This document shows, one piece after another, positions 27,829 through 35,068 of a DNA stretch of 64,000 nt. The stretch lies in contig CAITUY010000198.1 of assembly GCA_903895695.1 (NCBI GenBank), positions 1 through 64,000 of the forward strand. Reading direction: 5' to 3'. A model generated the notes under the pieces. That model saw nothing but the letters and a program-made list of their open reading frames with translations, had not been told where the DNA came from and did no database searches. This stretch comes from an uncultured bacterium. GTDB lineage: Bacteria > Verrucomicrobiota > Kiritimatiellia > CAIKKV01 > CAITUY01. Numbering within the stretch: position 1 is the first letter of the stretch; each line of letters begins with the position of its first letter. The position numbers and the translations under genes are program-made.

Positions 27829-28610
27829 ACAGTTCGGTAGCCATGCGGTTTTCGCGTTCGGCGCTCACCTACTCGCAGGGGGCATCCCTGCATGAGACGG
27901 TCGCGGACGCGTTGCTGGCCGCCGTGTCGTGGCCGCCTGCGGATGAAACCCGAACCATCCTTGAGGCCGGTTGCGGCACGGGGGTGCTCACCGAGCGGCT
28001 GCGTCGTGTCTATCCTGGGGCGTGGCTGACGGCGTTCGATGCGGCGCCGGCCATGGTTCGTCAGACGGCGGCTCGCCTGGACGGCGATACGGGCGTGGTT
28101 GCCGTGACGGCTGATGCCCGAACCTTTGTGCCGCCGGCGCCTTTCGACTTGGTTGCCAGCAGTTCGGCCCTGCACTGGATGACGCCCCTGAACGACACGA
28201 TGACGAGTCTCGCCCGGTGCGTCAGGCCGGGCGGCCGTCTCTGCGTGGCGATGATGATTGAGGGAACGTTGGGCGAACTGCACGTCACGCGGCGCCATTT
28301 GTTCCCTGAAGTGGTGCCCGCTACGCGACTTGCAGACGCGCGCGAGGTCAAGGCCGCCGTGAAGGCAGGCGGGTGGAATCTCGAGCAGTCGTCCGAGCGT
28401 TCCTTTTTCCCCTGCTATTCCTCGGCCGAAGAGTTCTTCCGGGTGATTCACGCGCAGGGACTGACGGGCGGCGGGGTGTCGCATGGCCGGCGGTTGCTGA
28501 CCCGCGGCGAGCTCGCCCGATTGACAGCGGCCTATGGGCGGGCCTATCGTGATGCAGCCGGCGGCGTGTATGCGACCTATCGCGTGCTCTTCCTGTCGGC
28601 CAGACGCTGA
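27825..28610 (+). CDS. bioC: Malonyl-ACP O-methyltransferase
   Basis: 261 residues of the class I SAM-dependent methyltransferase fold. BioC methylates malonyl-ACP so that fatty-acid synthase can build the pimeloyl chain. The N-terminal RFSRSALTYSQGASLHETVA and the SAM motif ILEAGCGTGVLTERL are those of BioC. FDLVASSSALHWM is the usual post-III segment. The start overlaps bioF by 4 bp (ATGA), which supports a biotin role rather than a generic methylase. A palindromic repeat separates it from bioD. Confidence 0.9.
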   Translation: MNSSVAMRFSRSALTYSQGASLHETVADALLAAVSWPPADETRTILEAGCGTGVLTERLRRVYPGAWLTAFDAAPAMVRQTAARLDGDTGVVAVTADARTFVPPAPFDLVASSSALHWMTPLNDTMTSLARCVRPGGRLCVAMMIEGTLGELHVTRRHLFPEVVPATRLADAREVKAAVKAGGWNLEQSSERSFFPCYSSAEEFFRVIHAQGLTGGGVSHGRRLLTRGELARLTAAYGRAYRDAAGGVYATYRVLFLSARR

Positions 28611-28634
28611 AGCGAGGGGTCTTCTCATCTCTGG

Positions 28635-28711
28635 GGTAGGGCGACGGCGTCCCCGCCGCGCCATGAATGGCGAGCTTCGGTCTCGGCGGGGCCGGAGGCC
28701 ATCGCCCTACC
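28635..28711. repeat. GGTAGGG...CCCTACC palindromic repeat, copy 1
   Basis: A 77-bp element with perfect 10-bp ends: GGTAGGGCGA at 28635-28644 and TCGCCCTACC at 28702-28711. GC-rich inner arms lie inside (GCCGCGCC left, GGCGGGGCC right). Its first 28 bases match copy 2 at 29493 with one difference. It lies in the bioC-bioD gap. No open frame spans it. Confidence 0.85.
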
Positions 28712-28728
28712 TGTAGGATGTAGACGGT

Positions 28729-29451
28729 ATGGCAACACAAAAGACAACGGTGCGCGGCGTCTTCGTGACCGGCACGGACACGGGGGTTGGCAAGACGTGG
28801 GTGGCGGCTGGCTTGCTGGCGGCGCTTCGACGTCGCGGCATCGACGCTGTGCCCATGAAGCCGGTGCAGACGGGCTGTACTGGGCGCGGCGCAGCTTTGA
28901 GGGCTCCCGATCTAGAGTCGACCCTCGCGGCGGCTGGACTGGTTCCAGCGCCCGGCGAGCGGGACCTGATGGCACCGTATGCATTCCGGCCTGCCTGTTC
29001 GCCGCATCTGGCAGCGGCCCGGGCCGGCGTCAGGATCGACCTCGCCTGTATCACGCGGGCCGCGCGGGCACTGGCGGCCGCGCACGATTTCGTGGTTGTG
29101 GAGGGCGCGGGCGGCGTACTGGTCCCGTTGGATGGCCGGCTGACGATGGTCGACCTCATGCGGCGGCTGGGACTGCCGGTGTTGCTGGTGGCCAGGACAG
29201 GGCTGGGAACGATCAATCACACGCTGCTGTCGTTGCTCGCGCTGCGCGAGAATGGCCTCGCGGTGGCGGGCGTGGTGTTCAACCAGTCCAGCCCGGGGCG
29301 CAGGGGAATCATCGAGAGAGACAACGTGCAGACGGTAGCGCGTTTGGGACGCGTAGCGGTGGCGGCGTGTCTGTGCCACCAGCAGGGCCGTCGCGCGACG
29401 ACAATAAACCGACGGGCGCTCGACCGGCTCGCGGCACAGGTGATAGAGTAA
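28729..29451 (+). CDS. bioD: Dethiobiotin synthetase
   Basis: Closes the ureido ring of dethiobiotin from DAPA, CO2 and ATP. The 240-residue protein has the P-loop VTGTDTGVGKTWVAAG, MKPVQTGC with the conserved Lys, and VVVEGAGGVLVPLDG. Length and order fit BioD. It is the third gene of the biotin group bioF-bioC-bioD, separated from bioC by a palindromic repeat and followed by another copy. bioA and bioB are not in the window. Confidence 0.94.
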   Translation: MATQKTTVRGVFVTGTDTGVGKTWVAAGLLAALRRRGIDAVPMKPVQTGCTGRGAALRAPDLESTLAAAGLVPAPGERDLMAPYAFRPACSPHLAAARAGVRIDLACITRAARALAAAHDFVVVEGAGGVLVPLDGRLTMVDLMRRLGLPVLLVARTGLGTINHTLLSLLALRENGLAVAGVVFNQSSPGRRGIIERDNVQTVARLGRVAVAACLCHQQGRRATTINRRALDRLAAQVIE

Positions 29452-29492
29452 GGTGTTCTTCGTAGTCGGGACCGAATTGGCGAGTTTTTCTG

Positions 29493-29570
29493 GGTAGGGC
29501 GACGGCGTCCTCGCCGCGCCGTGACTGTCGCGACACTGTTACGGCGGGGCGGGGACGCCCACGCCCTACC
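29493..29570. repeat. GGTAGGG...CCCTACC palindromic repeat, copy 2
   Basis: A 78-bp element with ends GGTAGGGCG (29493-29501) and CGCCCTACC (29562-29570). Inner arms GGCGTCC and GGACGCC are complementary. The left 28 bases are nearly identical to copy 1, while the centres differ, which is the behaviour of a mobile REP/MITE-like element. It lies between bioD and the DAHP synthase gene. Confidence 0.85.
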
Positions 29571-29611
29571 TTGGGTTACGGGCAACGCCCGCCGTGGGGA
29601 GGATCTGACCG

Positions 29612-30610
29612 ATGTTGATCGTGATGAGACCGGATGCCTCGGATGAACAGATCCGGCAGGTAATGGAACGGGTACGCGCCATGGGACTCAATCCCGAGCC
29701 GGTCCCCGGCGCCCAGCGCACGGCCGTGTGTGTGCTGGGTAACCGCGGGCCGGTGGATGCCGAACTCTTCGAGAACCTTCCGGGCGTATCGCAGTGCATC
29801 CGCGTGACGCGCCCCTACAAGCTCGTCAGCCGCGAGACGCATCCGGAGAACACGGTGGTCACGGTCAACGGCGTGGCGTTTGGCGGACCGGGCATGTTTG
29901 CGATCATAGCCGGGCCGTGCGCGGTCGAGTCGCGCGACCAGGTCTTCCGCGTGGCCGAGGCGTTGGCATCGCGCGGGATCCGGCTGTTCCGGGCCGGCGC
30001 GTTCAAGCCGCGCACTTCGCCTTATGCCTTTCAGGGACTCGGGGAAGCGGCCTTGGCGCTGTTGGTGGAAGTCCGAGCGCAATTCGGGCTGGCGATCGTG
30101 ACCGAGGCTATCGACCATGAGAATTTCGAGATTGTCGAGCAGGCCGTGGACGTGGTCCAGATCGGCGCCCGCAACATGCAGAATTTTTCACTGCTCCGGC
30201 GGGCCGGGAAGAGCGGCAAACCGGTGCTGCTCAAGCGCGGGCTCTCCGCGACGATTGAGGAGTTGCTGATGGCGGCGGAGTACATCATGGCGGGCGGCAA
30301 CCGGCAGGTGATCCTGTGCGAACGCGGGGTACGGACGTTCGCGGACCACACGCGCAACACGCTCGACCTGAGCGCCATCCCGGTGGTGAAGAAACTCAGT
30401 CATCTCCCGATCATCGCGGACCCGAGCCACGCGGCGGGTAAGGCGGAATTCGTGCCGCCGCTGGCGCTGGCCGCGCGCGGGGTGGGGGCGGATGGTCTCA
30501 TGATCGAGGTGCATCCCGAGCCGGAGAAGGCCCTGAGCGACGGGGCCCAGTCGTTGCGGCTCGACCAGTTCGACGTTTTGCTGGCGCAACTCGTCGCGAT
30601 GCAAAGGTGA
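29612..30610 (+). CDS. aroF: 3-deoxy-7-phosphoheptulonate synthase, type I-beta
   Basis: First enzyme of the shikimate pathway, condensing PEP with erythrose-4-phosphate. The 332-residue protein has an N-terminal ferredoxin-like regulatory domain (about 1-70, MLIVMRPDASDEQIRQV). The KDO8PS-like barrel follows: IIAGPCAVESRDQ, AGAFKPRTSPYAFQG, VVQIGARNMQNF, PVLLKRGLSAT, and IADPSHAAGKAEFV. The N-terminal domain is the form that gives feedback control in the I-beta group. The aroF name is used loosely for the type; it is 28 kb from aroA. A palindromic repeat follows the stop. Confidence 0.94.
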   Translation: MLIVMRPDASDEQIRQVMERVRAMGLNPEPVPGAQRTAVCVLGNRGPVDAELFENLPGVSQCIRVTRPYKLVSRETHPENTVVTVNGVAFGGPGMFAIIAGPCAVESRDQVFRVAEALASRGIRLFRAGAFKPRTSPYAFQGLGEAALALLVEVRAQFGLAIVTEAIDHENFEIVEQAVDVVQIGARNMQNFSLLRRAGKSGKPVLLKRGLSATIEELLMAAEYIMAGGNRQVILCERGVRTFADHTRNTLDLSAIPVVKKLSHLPIIADPSHAAGKAEFVPPLALAARGVGADGLMIEVHPEPEKALSDGAQSLRLDQFDVLLAQLVAMQR

Positions 30611-30627
30611 GGCAATAGTGGGCATGG

Positions 30628-30681
30628 GGTAGGGATGCCTCTCCGAGGCATCCGCGGACGGCTCGGAGAGCCGTCCCTACC
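30628..30681. repeat. GGTAGGGA...TCCCTACC palindromic repeat, copy 3
   Basis: A 54-bp element with ends GGTAGGGA (30628-30635) and TCCCTACC (30674-30681). Inside are two complementary hairpins: TGCCTC with GAGGCA, and ACGGCTC with GAGCCGT. The ends match copies 1 and 2 but the interior is different. It lies between the DAHP synthase and DUF2059 genes. Confidence 0.8.
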
Positions 30682-30714
30682 GTCAGGCAAGGACAAGTCA
30701 ACAAGGAGCATGCG

Positions 30715-31245
30715 ATGAGAACGACAGGTGCGGTGACGGTGCTGGCGGTGGCGATGAGCGCGTGGGTGGCCTTCGGGCAGGGGCAGGATGCGACGCGGAG
30801 GGCACTGGCGGAGGAGTTGCTCACCCGGGCGAACGTCAAGGAAGGCATGGAGAAATCCTTCGCCATGGTGCGGCAGGCGATACCGGCCCAATTGGAGCAG
30901 GTGAAGCAGGCCTACGGCCAGACGAATGTGTCGGCCAACGTTGCGCACGAGACCGACCAGGTCATGGACATGCTCCAGAAGGAGCTCAGTTGGGACAACC
31001 TCAAGGATGCCTACATCACGCTGTATGCCGAAACGTTTACGCAGGAGGAATTGGAAGGCATCATTGCCTTTTACAAGTCGCCGGCCGGCCAGGCCTACAC
31101 CAAGAAGCAGCCGCAACTCATGCAGCGGTCCATGGAGCTCAGCCAGAAGCTGATTCAGCAGGTCATGCCGCGCATCCAGGCCCTGACCAAGGACCTGCAG
31201 TCGAACGCGCGCCCGCCCGTTACGCCACCGAAGACGAGCCCCTGA
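30715..31245 (+). CDS. Secreted DUF2059-family protein
   Basis: 176 residues. A signal peptide (about 1-21, ending AFGQ) precedes a helical domain of the DUF2059 type. Its signature is LYAETFTQEELEGIIAFYKSPAGQAYTKKQPQL, a motif shared with many periplasmic proteins of unknown function. The C-terminus is a Pro/Thr tail. The start at 30715 follows an AAGGAG ribosome binding site. The protein is likely periplasmic. The role is unknown, and no functional partner is obvious. Confidence 0.85.
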   Translation: MRTTGAVTVLAVAMSAWVAFGQGQDATRRALAEELLTRANVKEGMEKSFAMVRQAIPAQLEQVKQAYGQTNVSANVAHETDQVMDMLQKELSWDNLKDAYITLYAETFTQEELEGIIAFYKSPAGQAYTKKQPQLMQRSMELSQKLIQQVMPRIQALTKDLQSNARPPVTPPKTSP

Positions 31246-31265
31246 TCCGAACCGTAAAAGCACTG

Positions 31266-31295
31266 TTGACGGGCGGGTGATGGATGCAGTATCCT
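31266..31295 (+). promoter_or_regulatory. Candidate sigma70 promoter of gap
   Basis: TTGACG (31266-31271) and TATCCT (31290-31295) are separated by 18 bases and lie about 87 bp before the gap start. This would start the glycolytic block gap-pgk-tpiA-secG. Confidence 0.45.
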
Positions 31296-31381
31296 CGCAC
31301 GCTTGTTCGGTCCACGCGAGCCGTGCCTGCACGGTGCGGCGGCACCGGTTCCACAATGACACGCAGCAGAAGGAGACAGCG

Positions 31382-32455
31382 ATGGGTATGAAGGTTGGCA
31401 TCAATGGGTTCGGCCGTATCGGCCGTATGGCATTCCAGGCCATTTGCGATCAGGGTTTGCTCGGAAAGGGCATCGACGTTCTAGCCGTGGTGGATATCTC
31501 CACGGACGCCGAGTATTTCGCCTATCAGCTGAAGTATGATTCGGTCCATGGCCGGTTCAAGCACGAGGTCTCGGCGACGAAGAGCGATGCGTCGCTGGCC
31601 GAGTGCGATACGCTGGTCGTGAACGGCCAGAAGATCAAGTGCGTGATGGCGACGAAGGATCCCGCGCAACTGCCTTGGAAGGCTCTGGGCGTGGACTACG
31701 TGGTCGAGTCGACCGGCTTGTTCACGGACTCCGAGAAGGCCAAGGGGCATCTCGCGGCCGGTGCCAAGAAGGTCATCCTCTCCGCCCCCGGCAAGGGCGA
31801 GGTCAAGACTGTCGTGATCGGCGTCAACGAACAGGAATACGACACGACGAAGCACAATATCGTGTCGAATGCCTCCTGCACGACGAACTGCCTGGCTCCG
31901 GTCGTGCACGTGCTCATGAAGGAAGGCATCGGCATCGAGACCGGCCTGATGACCACGATTCACTCTTACACGGCCACGCAGAAGACCGTTGACGGTCCGT
32001 CCAAGAAGGACTGGCGCGGTGGGCGCGCGGCGGCGCTGAACATCATCCCCTCGACGACGGGTGCCGCGAAGGCCGTGGGCGAGGTGTTGCCGGCGACCAA
32101 GGGCAAGCTGACGGGCATGTCATTCCGCGTGCCGACGGCCGACGTGTCCGTGGTGGACCTGACGTTTCGCTCCGTGAAGGATACGTCGATCGAAGAGATC
32201 GACAAGCTCCTCAAGAGCGCGTCGCAGAGCTACCTCAAGGGCATCCTGGGCGTGGCAACTGAAGAGGTCGTTTCGACGGACTTCATCCATGACCCGCGCT
32301 CTTCGATCTACGACTCGCTGGCCACGCTGCAGAACAACCTGAAGGGCGAAAAGCGCTTCTTCAAGGTTGTGTCCTGGTACGACAACGAGTGGGGCTATTC
32401 CAACCGCGTGGTTGATCTGCTGAAGTTCATGGCCAAGGCCGACGGCGTCAAGTAA
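31382..32455 (+). CDS. gap: Glyceraldehyde-3-phosphate dehydrogenase, type I
   Basis: Converts G3P to 1,3-bisphosphoglycerate with NAD and phosphate. The 357 residues start KVGINGFGRIGRM and hold the active site NASCTTNCLAP (Cys nucleophile), with SYDNEWGYSNR near the end. The N-terminal part has an insertion (DISTDAEYFAYQLKYDSVHGRF) that makes it longer than most bacterial GAPDHs and similar to the glycosomal/spirochaete-like group. ATG 31382 follows AGAAGGAGA; the frame opens upstream at 31277 but that part does not fit the family. First of gap-pgk-tpiA-secG. Confidence 0.96.
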   Translation: MGMKVGINGFGRIGRMAFQAICDQGLLGKGIDVLAVVDISTDAEYFAYQLKYDSVHGRFKHEVSATKSDASLAECDTLVVNGQKIKCVMATKDPAQLPWKALGVDYVVESTGLFTDSEKAKGHLAAGAKKVILSAPGKGEVKTVVIGVNEQEYDTTKHNIVSNASCTTNCLAPVVHVLMKEGIGIETGLMTTIHSYTATQKTVDGPSKKDWRGGRAAALNIIPSTTGAAKAVGEVLPATKGKLTGMSFRVPTADVSVVDLTFRSVKDTSIEEIDKLLKSASQSYLKGILGVATEEVVSTDFIHDPRSSIYDSLATLQNNLKGEKRFFKVVSWYDNEWGYSNRVVDLLKFMAKADGVK

Positions 32456-32472
32456 GCCGGCGGACCCGGTTA

Positions 32473-32510
32473 GGTACGGCGACGGCGGCTCTCCCCGGGA
32501 GCCGCCGTAT
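32473..32510. repeat. GGTACGG hairpin between gap and pgk (repeat copy 4)
   Basis: A perfect 10-bp stem, ACGGCGGCTC (32482-32491) with GAGCCGCCGT (32499-32508), and a 7-base loop. The GGTACGGCGAC edge resembles copies 1 and 2. There is no U-run, so it is more likely an mRNA-stabilising or processing hairpin than a terminator. Confidence 0.65.
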
Positions 32511-32535
32511 CTCATTTCATACGGGAGGACACCAG

Positions 32536-33795
32536 ATGAACAAGAAGACGGTTCGAGACGTAAGCCTGAAGGGGCGGCGCGTGTTGATGCGTGTCGATTT
32601 CAACGTGCCGATCAAGGGCGGCGTGGTCAACGACACCACCCGGATTACGGCGGCCCTGCCGACAATCAAGTATATCCTCGACCAGGGAGCATCGGTGGCC
32701 CTGATGAGCCACCTTGGCCGACCCAAGGGCGGCAAGGTGGAGGAGGAGTTCAGCCTCAAGCCTGTGGCCGGCTGCTTGCAGGGCTTGCTTGACAAGCCCG
32801 TCAAGTTCGGCCCGGACTGCGCCGGCGCCGAGACCCTGGCCATGGCGAAGGCGCTGAAGCCGGGCGAAGTGTTGCTGGTCGAGAACACGCGGTTCTACAA
32901 GGAAGAAGAAGGCAAGGCCAAGCTTCCCGATACGGCGACTGATGACGAGAAGAAAGCTGCCAAGGCCGAGATGAAGAAGAAACAACTCGCCCTGGCCGAG
33001 AAGCTGGCCCAGCTTGGTGACGGCGAGGTGTTCGTGAACGACGCGTTCGGCTCGGCCCACCGCGCCCACGCCTCGACGGCGGTTGTCTGCAAGTTTTACA
33101 AGCAGAACGTGGCCGGCTTCCTGATGGAAAAGGAGATCGATTACCTCGGCCGCGCGCTGGCCGACCCCGAACGGCCTTTCGTCGCCGTGCTCGGCGGAGC
33201 CAAGGTCAGCGACAAGGTGGCCGTTATCACCAATCTACTGGGTAAGGTCGATAGCCTGATCATCGGCGGCGCCATGGCCTATACGTTTTACCGCGCCAAG
33301 GGCCTGCCCACCGGCAACTCGCTGGTGGAGGTCGACAAGGTCGACCTGGCCAAGGAAATTCTCGTCCAAGCGCAGGCCAAGGGCGTCAAGCTCATGTTGC
33401 CCGTTGACCACATCATCGCCGACAAGTTCGACGCCGCCGCGGCCACCAAGGTCGTGGGGGAAGCGGGTATCGCGGACGGCTGGATGGCGCTTGATATCGG
33501 CCCCAAGTCGGCTGAATTGTTCGCGGCCGAAGTGCGCAAAGCCAAGACGGTCGTCTGGAATGGCCCCATGGGCTGCTTTGAGATGGCCCCGTTCGCGGCT
33601 GGGACGCTTGCCATCGCGAAGGCTCTGGCCGCGACGAAGTGCCTGAGCATCGTGGGCGGCGGAGACAGTGTCAGCGCCGTTAACAAGAGCGGTCTCGCGG
33701 ATAAGATGACGCACATCAGCACCGGCGGGGGCGCGAGCCTCGAATTCCTTGAAGGTAAGGCGCTGCCCGGTGTCGCGGCGCTGACCGATAAATAA
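32536..33795 (+). CDS. pgk: Phosphoglycerate kinase
   Basis: Transfers phosphate from 1,3-bisphosphoglycerate to ADP. The 419-residue protein has RVLMRVDFNVPIKGG, SHLGRPKGG, VLLVENTRFYKEE, FVNDAFGSAHRAHAS and the C-terminal GGGDSVSAVNKSG and STGGGASLEFLEGK. A charged insertion of about 25 residues (KLPDTATDDEKKAAKAEMKK) sits in the N-domain loop, as in some Bacteroidetes and PVC enzymes. An ATACGGGAGGAC ribosome binding site precedes ATG 32536. It follows gap by 80 bp. Confidence 0.97.
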   Translation: MNKKTVRDVSLKGRRVLMRVDFNVPIKGGVVNDTTRITAALPTIKYILDQGASVALMSHLGRPKGGKVEEEFSLKPVAGCLQGLLDKPVKFGPDCAGAETLAMAKALKPGEVLLVENTRFYKEEEGKAKLPDTATDDEKKAAKAEMKKKQLALAEKLAQLGDGEVFVNDAFGSAHRAHASTAVVCKFYKQNVAGFLMEKEIDYLGRALADPERPFVAVLGGAKVSDKVAVITNLLGKVDSLIIGGAMAYTFYRAKGLPTGNSLVEVDKVDLAKEILVQAQAKGVKLMLPVDHIIADKFDAAAATKVVGEAGIADGWMALDIGPKSAELFAAEVRKAKTVVWNGPMGCFEMAPFAAGTLAIAKALAATKCLSIVGGGDSVSAVNKSGLADKMTHISTGGGASLEFLEGKALPGVAALTDK

Positions 33796-33836
33796 CGTGA
33801 CCCTCAACTTTTGAACGACCAACAGGGGTGTAATCG

Positions 33837-34592
33837 ATGCGGAAAAAGATTGTTGCCGGCAATTGGAAGATGAACAAGCTCGTGGGCGAGGCTACCGAGC
33901 TCGCGACCGCCGTGAAGCGGAGTCTCGCGGACAAGACCGACGTGGAGGTCGTGCTCTGCCCGCCCTTCACGGTGCTCAAGACGGTCGGCGACATCATCGC
34001 CAACACGCAGGTGAAGCTGGGCGCCCAGAACATGCACTGGGAAAAGGAAGGCGCCTTTACCGGCGAAGTGTCGGCCGGCATGCTGCGCGACCTTTTCTGC
34101 CACTATGTGATCCTCGGACACAGCGAGCGGCGGCAGTTCTGTCATGAGACGGACGCCGTCGTTAACCGTAAGGTGAAGGCGGCCCTGACCGCTAACCTCA
34201 CGCCGATCGTGTGCGTGGGTGAGCTGCTCGAACAGCGCGAGGCGAACCAGACGGAAGAGGTCGTGACCAACCAGGTGCTGAAGAGCCTGGCCGGACTCGA
34301 TGAAACAGGGTTCCGCCGGACCGTGATCGCTTACGAGCCGGTGTGGGCTATCGGGACGGGGCGCACGGCCTCTCCGGCCCAGGCGCAGGAAGTGCACGCC
34401 CTGATCCGCCGGGTTCTCGCCAAGATGAGCAACCCTGGCGCGGCGCAGGCCGTGCGGATCCAGTATGGCGGCAGCATGAAGCCGTCCAACGCCAAGGAAT
34501 TACTCTCACAGCCGGATATCGACGGCGGGCTCATTGGTGGTGCAGCATTGGATGCGGCAGCGTTTGTGGAAATTGTTAACGCCGCGGGTTGA
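33837..34592 (+). CDS. tpiA: Triosephosphate isomerase
   Basis: Interconverts DHAP and G3P. The 251 residues form one TIM barrel: AGNWKMNK (catalytic Lys), ILGHSERRQFCHET (catalytic His), AYEPVWAIGTGRTASPAQAQ (catalytic Glu and loop 6), and YGGSMKPSNAKELL for phosphate. The gene is 41 bp after pgk and 19 bp before secG, so it lies inside the glycolytic operon. The order gap-pgk-tpiA-secG is common in bacteria. Confidence 0.97.
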   Translation: MRKKIVAGNWKMNKLVGEATELATAVKRSLADKTDVEVVLCPPFTVLKTVGDIIANTQVKLGAQNMHWEKEGAFTGEVSAGMLRDLFCHYVILGHSERRQFCHETDAVVNRKVKAALTANLTPIVCVGELLEQREANQTEEVVTNQVLKSLAGLDETGFRRTVIAYEPVWAIGTGRTASPAQAQEVHALIRRVLAKMSNPGAAQAVRIQYGGSMKPSNAKELLSQPDIDGGLIGGAALDAAAFVEIVNAAG

Positions 34593-34611
34593 GCCGCGGA
34601 AAGGATCTAGC

Positions 34612-35064
34612 ATGGGCATTCTAAAAGTGTTTTTGATGATCATCGAGGTCTTCAGCAGTATCCTGCTGATCGGGATTATCCTGCTGCAGAAGGCCAAAGA
34701 TGAAGGGCTGGGCCTAGCCTTCGGCGCCGCCATGGGCGAGACGCTGTTCGGGTCGCGGGCCGGCAATGTGTTGAGCAAGATCACCATCGGCCTGGCCGTT
34801 GTGTTTCTCGTGAACACGTTGCTCATCGGGTTGCTGGTGTCCGGGTCGGGCGGTGGCGTCAGGTCGGTGACCGATAACCTTCCGTCGACCCCGTCGGCTC
34901 CGATGCAGCCGGCCGCCCAAGGACAACCGGCAAGTCCCATGGCACCGCCACCGGCCGGCGATGTTGGGGTGCCCGCTACCGCTCCGCAGAGCGCGCCCGT
35001 GGCCGCCCCGGTTTCGATACCGGCAACGGCTCCTGCGCCGGCACCGACGCCGGCCACGCCCTGA
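34612..35064 (+). CDS. secG: Preprotein translocase subunit SecG with Pro/Ala-rich tail
   Basis: 150 residues. Two transmembrane helices (about 3-24 and 56-76) flank the conserved loop ILLQKAKDEGLGLAFG. SecG supports SecYEG protein export. After residue about 85 the protein is a low-complexity tail of Pro, Ala, Gln and Val that roughly doubles its usual size. ATG 34612 follows AAAGGATCTAGC, a weak ribosome binding site; the frame opens at 34534 inside tpiA. A strong terminator hairpin starts 25 bp after the stop, inside the next gene. Confidence 0.92.
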   Translation: MGILKVFLMIIEVFSSILLIGIILLQKAKDEGLGLAFGAAMGETLFGSRAGNVLSKITIGLAVVFLVNTLLIGLLVSGSGGGVRSVTDNLPSTPSAPMQPAAQGQPASPMAPPPAGDVGVPATAPQSAPVAAPVSIPATAPAPAPTPATP

Positions 35065-35068
35065 CCGC

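Noticed and set aside
30400..31443. 347-codon minus-strand frame over DAHP synthase and the DUF2059 gene
   Set aside because: It crosses two plus-strand genes and a palindromic repeat, with no family likeness.
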